The notes below the pieces were generated by a model, which saw nothing but the letters and a program-made list of their open reading frames with translations, did no database searches and was not told the origin of the DNA. Positions 59,499 through 64,000 of a DNA stretch of 64,000 bases are shown in pieces. The DNA is from Lonsdalea iberica (GTDB lineage: Bacteria > Pseudomonadota > Gammaproteobacteria > Enterobacterales > Enterobacteriaceae). The number at the start of each line of letters is the position of its first letter. Within the stretch, counting starts at the first letter, position 1. The stretch lies in NCBI RefSeq assembly GCF_002111585.1, contig NZ_LUTP01000003.1, positions 62,001-126,000 on the forward strand. Reading direction: 5' to 3'. Made by a program: the position numbers and the translations under genes.

Positions 59499-61730
59499 AT
59501 GGTTGCGGTAAGAAGTGCACATTTAAATACCGAAGGCGAATTCGAACCCGATGTGTGGATCGCGTCTTTGGGGATCGCCAACCAGCAGTCATGCGAGCGC
59601 CTGAAAGACACCTGGCGCTATTGTGAACAGCAGACGAAAGATCATCCGGATGCGATGTTGCTGTTGTGGCGCGGCATCGAAATGGTCGAGATCCTCTCCA
59701 CGCTGAGTATGGATAACGACAGCCTGCGCGCGGCCATGCTGTTCCCGCTGGTCAATGCGGATGTTGTCGACGAAGAGACGCTGAAAGAAGCGTTCGGTCA
59801 GAATATTGCTAATCTGGTGCATGGCGTCAGGGATATGGATGCGATACGTCAGCTCAAGGCCACGCAACACGACTCCGTCGCGTCGGAGCAAGTGGATAAC
59901 ATCCGGCGGATGTTGCTGGCGATGGTGGAAGATTTCCGCTGCGTCGTCATCAAGCTGGCGGAGCGTATCGCTCACCTGCGCGAAGTCAAGGACGCCCCGG
60001 AAGAAGAGCGGGTGCTGGCGGCGAAAGAGTGCACCAACATCTATGCTCCCCTGGCGAACCGGCTGGGCATCGGTCAATTGAAGTGGGAGCTGGAAGATTT
60101 CTGCTTCCGCTATCTCCACCCCGAAGAGTACAAACGCATTGCCAGCCTGTTGCATGAGCGGCGCATCGACCGTGAACAGTATATCGACGACTTCGTGACC
60201 AATCTGCGTCAGGCGATGGAGAAAGACGGGCTGAAAGCCGAAGTGTACGGCCGTCCGAAACATATCTACAGCATCTGGCGCAAGATGCAGAAAAAATCGC
60301 TGTCCTTTGACGAGCTGTTCGACGTCCGCGCCGTGCGGATCGTGGTCGAGCGTCTACAGGACTGCTACGGCGCGCTCGGGATCGTACACACCCACTACCG
60401 TCATCTGCCGGATGAGTTCGACGACTATGTCGCGAACCCGAAGCCGAACGGCTATCAGTCTATCCACACCGTGGTGTTGGGGCCGCGCGGTAAAACGCTG
60501 GAGATCCAGATCCGTACCCGCGAAATGCATGAGAACTCGGAACTGGGCGTTGCCGCGCACTGGAAGTATAAAGAAGGCGCGTCGACCACCACCCGCTCCG
60601 GCTACGAAGGGCGTATCGCCTGGTTGCGTAAGCTGCTGGCCTGGCAGGAGGAGATGGCGGATTCGGATGAAATGCTGGATGAGGTGCGCAGCCAGGTCTT
60701 CGACGATCGCGTCTACGTGTTTACGCCGAAAGGCGATGTCATTGATTTGCCGACCGGTTCGACGCCGCTGGACTTCGCTTACCATATTCATAGCGACATC
60801 GGGCATCGCTGCATCGGCGCCAAGGTCGGCGGCCGCATAGTACCGTTTACCTATCAGTTGCAGATGGGCGACCAGATCGAAGTCATTACTCAGAAACAGC
60901 CGAACCCCAGCCGGGATTGGTTGAATCCTAATCTGGGCTATGTCACCACCAGCCGCGGGCGGTCCAAGATCCATAACTGGTTCCGGAAGCAGGATCGCGA
61001 TAAAAACATCCTGGCGGGCAAGCAGATCCTCGACAACGAGCTGGAAAACCTGGGCCTCAGCCAGAAGATGGCCGAAAAACTGTTGTTACCGCGTTACAAC
61101 ATCAATTCGATGGATGAGTTTCTGGCCGGAATCGGCGGCGGCGATATTCGTCTGAATCAGGTCGTCAACTTCCTGCAGTCCAAGGTTAATCAGCCGAGCG
61201 CGGAAGAGCAGGATCGCGAGGCGCTGCGCCAACTGACCCAGAAGACCCCGGCACCGACGCGCGCAAGCAAAGACAATGGGCGCGTGGTGGTGGAAGGCGT
61301 CGGCAATCTGATGCATCACATTGCACGCTGCTGTCAGCCGATCCCAGGCGACGACATCGTCGGCTTCATCACCAAAGGCCGTGGGATCTCTATCCATCGG
61401 GCCGACTGCGAACAGCTGGACGAACTGCGCGGCCATGCGCCGGAACGTGTGGTGGATGCGGTTTGGGGGGAAAGCTACTCCAGCGGATACTCGCTGGTGG
61501 TGCGTGTGACCGCCAACGACCGCAGCGGTCTGCTGCGCGACATCACGACCATCCTCGCCAACGAGAAGGTCAACGTGCTCGGCGTTTCCAGCCGCAGCGA
61601 CGTCAAACAGCAGCTCGCGACGATCGACATGGAAATCGAAATCTACAACCTGCAGGTGCTGGGCCGGGTACTGGCCAAGCTGAATCAGCTGCCTGACGTC
61701 ATTGACGCGCGTCGTCAGCAGGGCAGCTGA
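59499..61730 (+). CDS. relA: GTP pyrophosphokinase RelA
   Basis: RelA makes (p)ppGpp when uncharged tRNA enters the ribosome. The 743-residue protein (E. coli 744) has a degenerate hydrolase domain (MLFPLVNADVVDEETLKE, without the HD residues), a synthetase domain (YGRPKHIYSIWRKM, then PKPNGYQSIHTVV), a TGS domain (VYVFTPKGDVIDLPTG), a conserved CC motif (ARCCQPIPGDDI) and a C-terminal ACT/RRM domain. With YtfK at 28247, this window carries two stringent-response genes. Confidence 0.97.
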   Translation: MVAVRSAHLNTEGEFEPDVWIASLGIANQQSCERLKDTWRYCEQQTKDHPDAMLLLWRGIEMVEILSTLSMDNDSLRAAMLFPLVNADVVDEETLKEAFGQNIANLVHGVRDMDAIRQLKATQHDSVASEQVDNIRRMLLAMVEDFRCVVIKLAERIAHLREVKDAPEEERVLAAKECTNIYAPLANRLGIGQLKWELEDFCFRYLHPEEYKRIASLLHERRIDREQYIDDFVTNLRQAMEKDGLKAEVYGRPKHIYSIWRKMQKKSLSFDELFDVRAVRIVVERLQDCYGALGIVHTHYRHLPDEFDDYVANPKPNGYQSIHTVVLGPRGKTLEIQIRTREMHENSELGVAAHWKYKEGASTTTRSGYEGRIAWLRKLLAWQEEMADSDEMLDEVRSQVFDDRVYVFTPKGDVIDLPTGSTPLDFAYHIHSDIGHRCIGAKVGGRIVPFTYQLQMGDQIEVITQKQPNPSRDWLNPNLGYVTTSRGRSKIHNWFRKQDRDKNILAGKQILDNELENLGLSQKMAEKLLLPRYNINSMDEFLAGIGGGDIRLNQVVNFLQSKVNQPSAEEQDREALRQLTQKTPAPTRASKDNGRVVVEGVGNLMHHIARCCQPIPGDDIVGFITKGRGISIHRADCEQLDELRGHAPERVVDAVWGESYSSGYSLVVRVTANDRSGLLRDITTILANEKVNVLGVSSRSDVKQQLATIDMEIEIYNLQVLGRVLAKLNQLPDVIDARRQQGS

Positions 61731-61793
61731 GCCGCAGTCCCATCATCTGGGCGGGCCCGTTGCCCGCCCATTCAGCCTTAACCAGGAAACGTT

Positions 61794-62588
61794 ATGTCCT
61801 CATCCATCTCCCGACTGCTCGCTATCATGACGCAACTGCGCGACCCGCAAGGCGGCTGCCCATGGGACAGCAAACAAACCTTCGATTCAATAATTCCTTA
61901 TACGCTGGAAGAAACCTATGAAGTGCTGGACGCTATCCGGCGTAAGGATTTTGACGATTTGCGCAGCGAGCTTGGCGATCTGCTGTATCAGGTCGTGTTT
62001 TACGCCCAGATGGCTCAGGAACAGGGTCTGTTCGACTTTTCCGAGGTCTGCGACGCCATCAGCGACAAGCTGGAGCGGCGTCATCCGCATATTTTCGCCG
62101 GGGCCGATGCGCCAGAGGCCGCCAACGCGCTGAAAAGTTGGGAACAGACCAAGTCCAAGGAGCGAGCCGAAAAGGCCCTACACTCGCAGGTCGATGACAT
62201 TCCGGAAGCGTTGCCAGCGCTGATGCAGGCGCAAAAAATCCAGCAGCGCTGCTCGGCGGTGGGGTTTGACTGGGAAACGCTGGGGCCTGTCGTGGACAAG
62301 CTGTACGAAGAAATCGACGAGGTCATGTTTGAGGCGAAGCAGGCGGTCGTGGATCAGGAACGCCTGGGTGAAGAGCTGGGCGATATGTTCTTCGCCGCCG
62401 TCAATCTTTCACGACATTTGGGCCACAAGGCGGAAATCACGCTGCAGGACGCAAATCGTAAATTCTGCCGCCGTTTTCGTCAGGTAGAGCAAATCATTAG
62501 CGAAAAAGGGAAAACACTTTCCGAAGCCCGCCTTGAGGAAATGGAGGCCGCCTGGCAGCAGGTAAAACGTGAAGAAAAAGGGCATTAA
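61794..62588 (+). CDS. mazG: Nucleoside triphosphate pyrophosphohydrolase MazG
   Basis: MazG hydrolyses nucleoside triphosphates to monophosphates and lowers (p)ppGpp or aberrant nucleotides. The 264-residue protein has two MazG repeats, with the metal-binding EXXE-type motifs in TLEETYEVLDAIRRKDFDDL and KLYEEIDEVMFEAKQAVV. The toxin-antitoxin pair mazEF found between relA and mazG in E. coli is absent here; only 63 bases separate the two genes. Confidence 0.95.
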   Translation: MSSSISRLLAIMTQLRDPQGGCPWDSKQTFDSIIPYTLEETYEVLDAIRRKDFDDLRSELGDLLYQVVFYAQMAQEQGLFDFSEVCDAISDKLERRHPHIFAGADAPEAANALKSWEQTKSKERAEKALHSQVDDIPEALPALMQAQKIQQRCSAVGFDWETLGPVVDKLYEEIDEVMFEAKQAVVDQERLGEELGDMFFAAVNLSRHLGHKAEITLQDANRKFCRRFRQVEQIISEKGKTLSEARLEEMEAAWQQVKREEKGH

Positions 62589-62660
62589 GGGATTTTAGGC
62601 CTGAAATGGCTGATAATTCACATATTTTGATTTATCAGTATGATTTTTCAGGAAGATGTT

Positions 62661-62690
62661 TCGCCGCGACTTTGCAAGGTCGCGGCGGCC
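62661..62690 (+). other. Hairpin in the mazG-pyrG gap
   Basis: GCCGCGAC pairs with GTCGCGGC around a short loop. No T-run follows, so it is not a standard terminator; it may be a weak one or an mRNA-stabilising structure after mazG. Confidence 0.4.
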
Positions 62691-62730
62691 ATGGACAGGA
62701 TGACTATCCGATATTAGGCAAAACGAACAT

Positions 62731-62759
62731 TTGTGGCGCCCATCAGGTTCCGGTATACT
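62731..62759 (+). promoter_or_regulatory. Promoter of pyrG
   Basis: TTGTGG (62731-62736), exactly 17 bases, then TATACT (62754-62759) lie 54 bases before the pyrG ATG. Confidence 0.7.
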
Positions 62760-62797
62760 ACTTTCCCGTCTTGGTCTTCCATCATCCTTAAACCTAA

Positions 62798-64000
<1,203 letters not shown>

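Noticed and set aside
61731-61793. mazEF toxin-antitoxin remnant between relA and mazG
   Set aside because: Only 63 bases separate the genes, with no coding trace of either.

Overview
The window is chromosomal DNA of a GC-rich enterobacterium. Gene content and order match Enterobacterales (nsrR-rnr-rlmB, rpsF-priB-rpsR-rplI, cysQ, ytfK, ytfL/msrA/tamA-tamB-ytfP/ppa, plsY/folB/uppP, cca, ygiM, ygiF-glnE-hldE, barA/rlmD-relA-mazG-pyrG). Three methyl-accepting chemotaxis genes, a Tsx-type porin and many damaged genes suggest a plant- or insect-associated Pectobacteriaceae-like lineage (Dickeya/Brenneria/Lonsdalea type). That placement is inference; no 16S rRNA gene is present. Compared with E. 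coli, three separate chromosomal neighbourhoods are joined here, with breaks between ppa and plsY and between hldE and barA.

Layout. 1-2.5 kb: the start of a PucR-type regulator, an internally deleted cytosine-permease gene and a chemoreceptor. 2.9-6.7 kb: nsrR-rnr-rlmB. 6.8-17.8 kb: a small exported protein and a bsmA-like lipoprotein gene, split by a 10,118-bp Tn3-family transposon (7444-17561) with 38-bp ends and a perfect 5-bp target duplication TAATG. 17.8-19.7 kb: an rtcB2-prfH ribosome-repair pair. 19.8-22.3 kb: yjfP with a terminal frameshift, then the S6/PriB/S18/L9 operon. 22.4-37.9 kb: ytfB, fklB, tsx, a deletion-scar ABC-transporter remnant, a DUF2502 gene, cysQ, ytfK, ytfL, msrA, frameshifted tamA, tamB, ytfP and ppa. 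38-52 kb: a chemoreceptor, plsY, folB, uppP, cca, ygiM, ygiF, glnE, hldE, ligA and a DUF3820 gene. 52-64 kb: two FlxA-like paralogues, a frameshifted PAS chemoreceptor, barA, rlmD, relA, mazG and the start of pyrG.

The most unusual part is the transposon. Its cargo looks like a type VI secretion payload: two tandem PAAR proteins, a papain-like/C39-like cysteine-protease candidate effector translationally coupled to the second PAAR gene, and a small lipoprotein placed where an immunity protein would be. Beyond that lie a frameshifted Sel1-repeat exported protein and an OLD-family ATPase/TOPRIM nuclease. Two extra copies of the left terminal repeat (9517-9554 and 10845-10882) lie inside, in the same orientation as the outer left end. 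A decayed 3' piece of a second resolvase gene abuts one of them. The element therefore looks like a stack of left-end cargo modules built up by related transposons.

The second theme is gene decay. Two genes or operons are reduced to in-frame deletion scars (permease at 381-620, peptide ABC transporter at 25621-26061). Four genes carry single-base indels (sel1, yjfP, tamA, PAS chemoreceptor). One gene is split by the transposon. The indels could be real decay or assembly error, and reads would decide.
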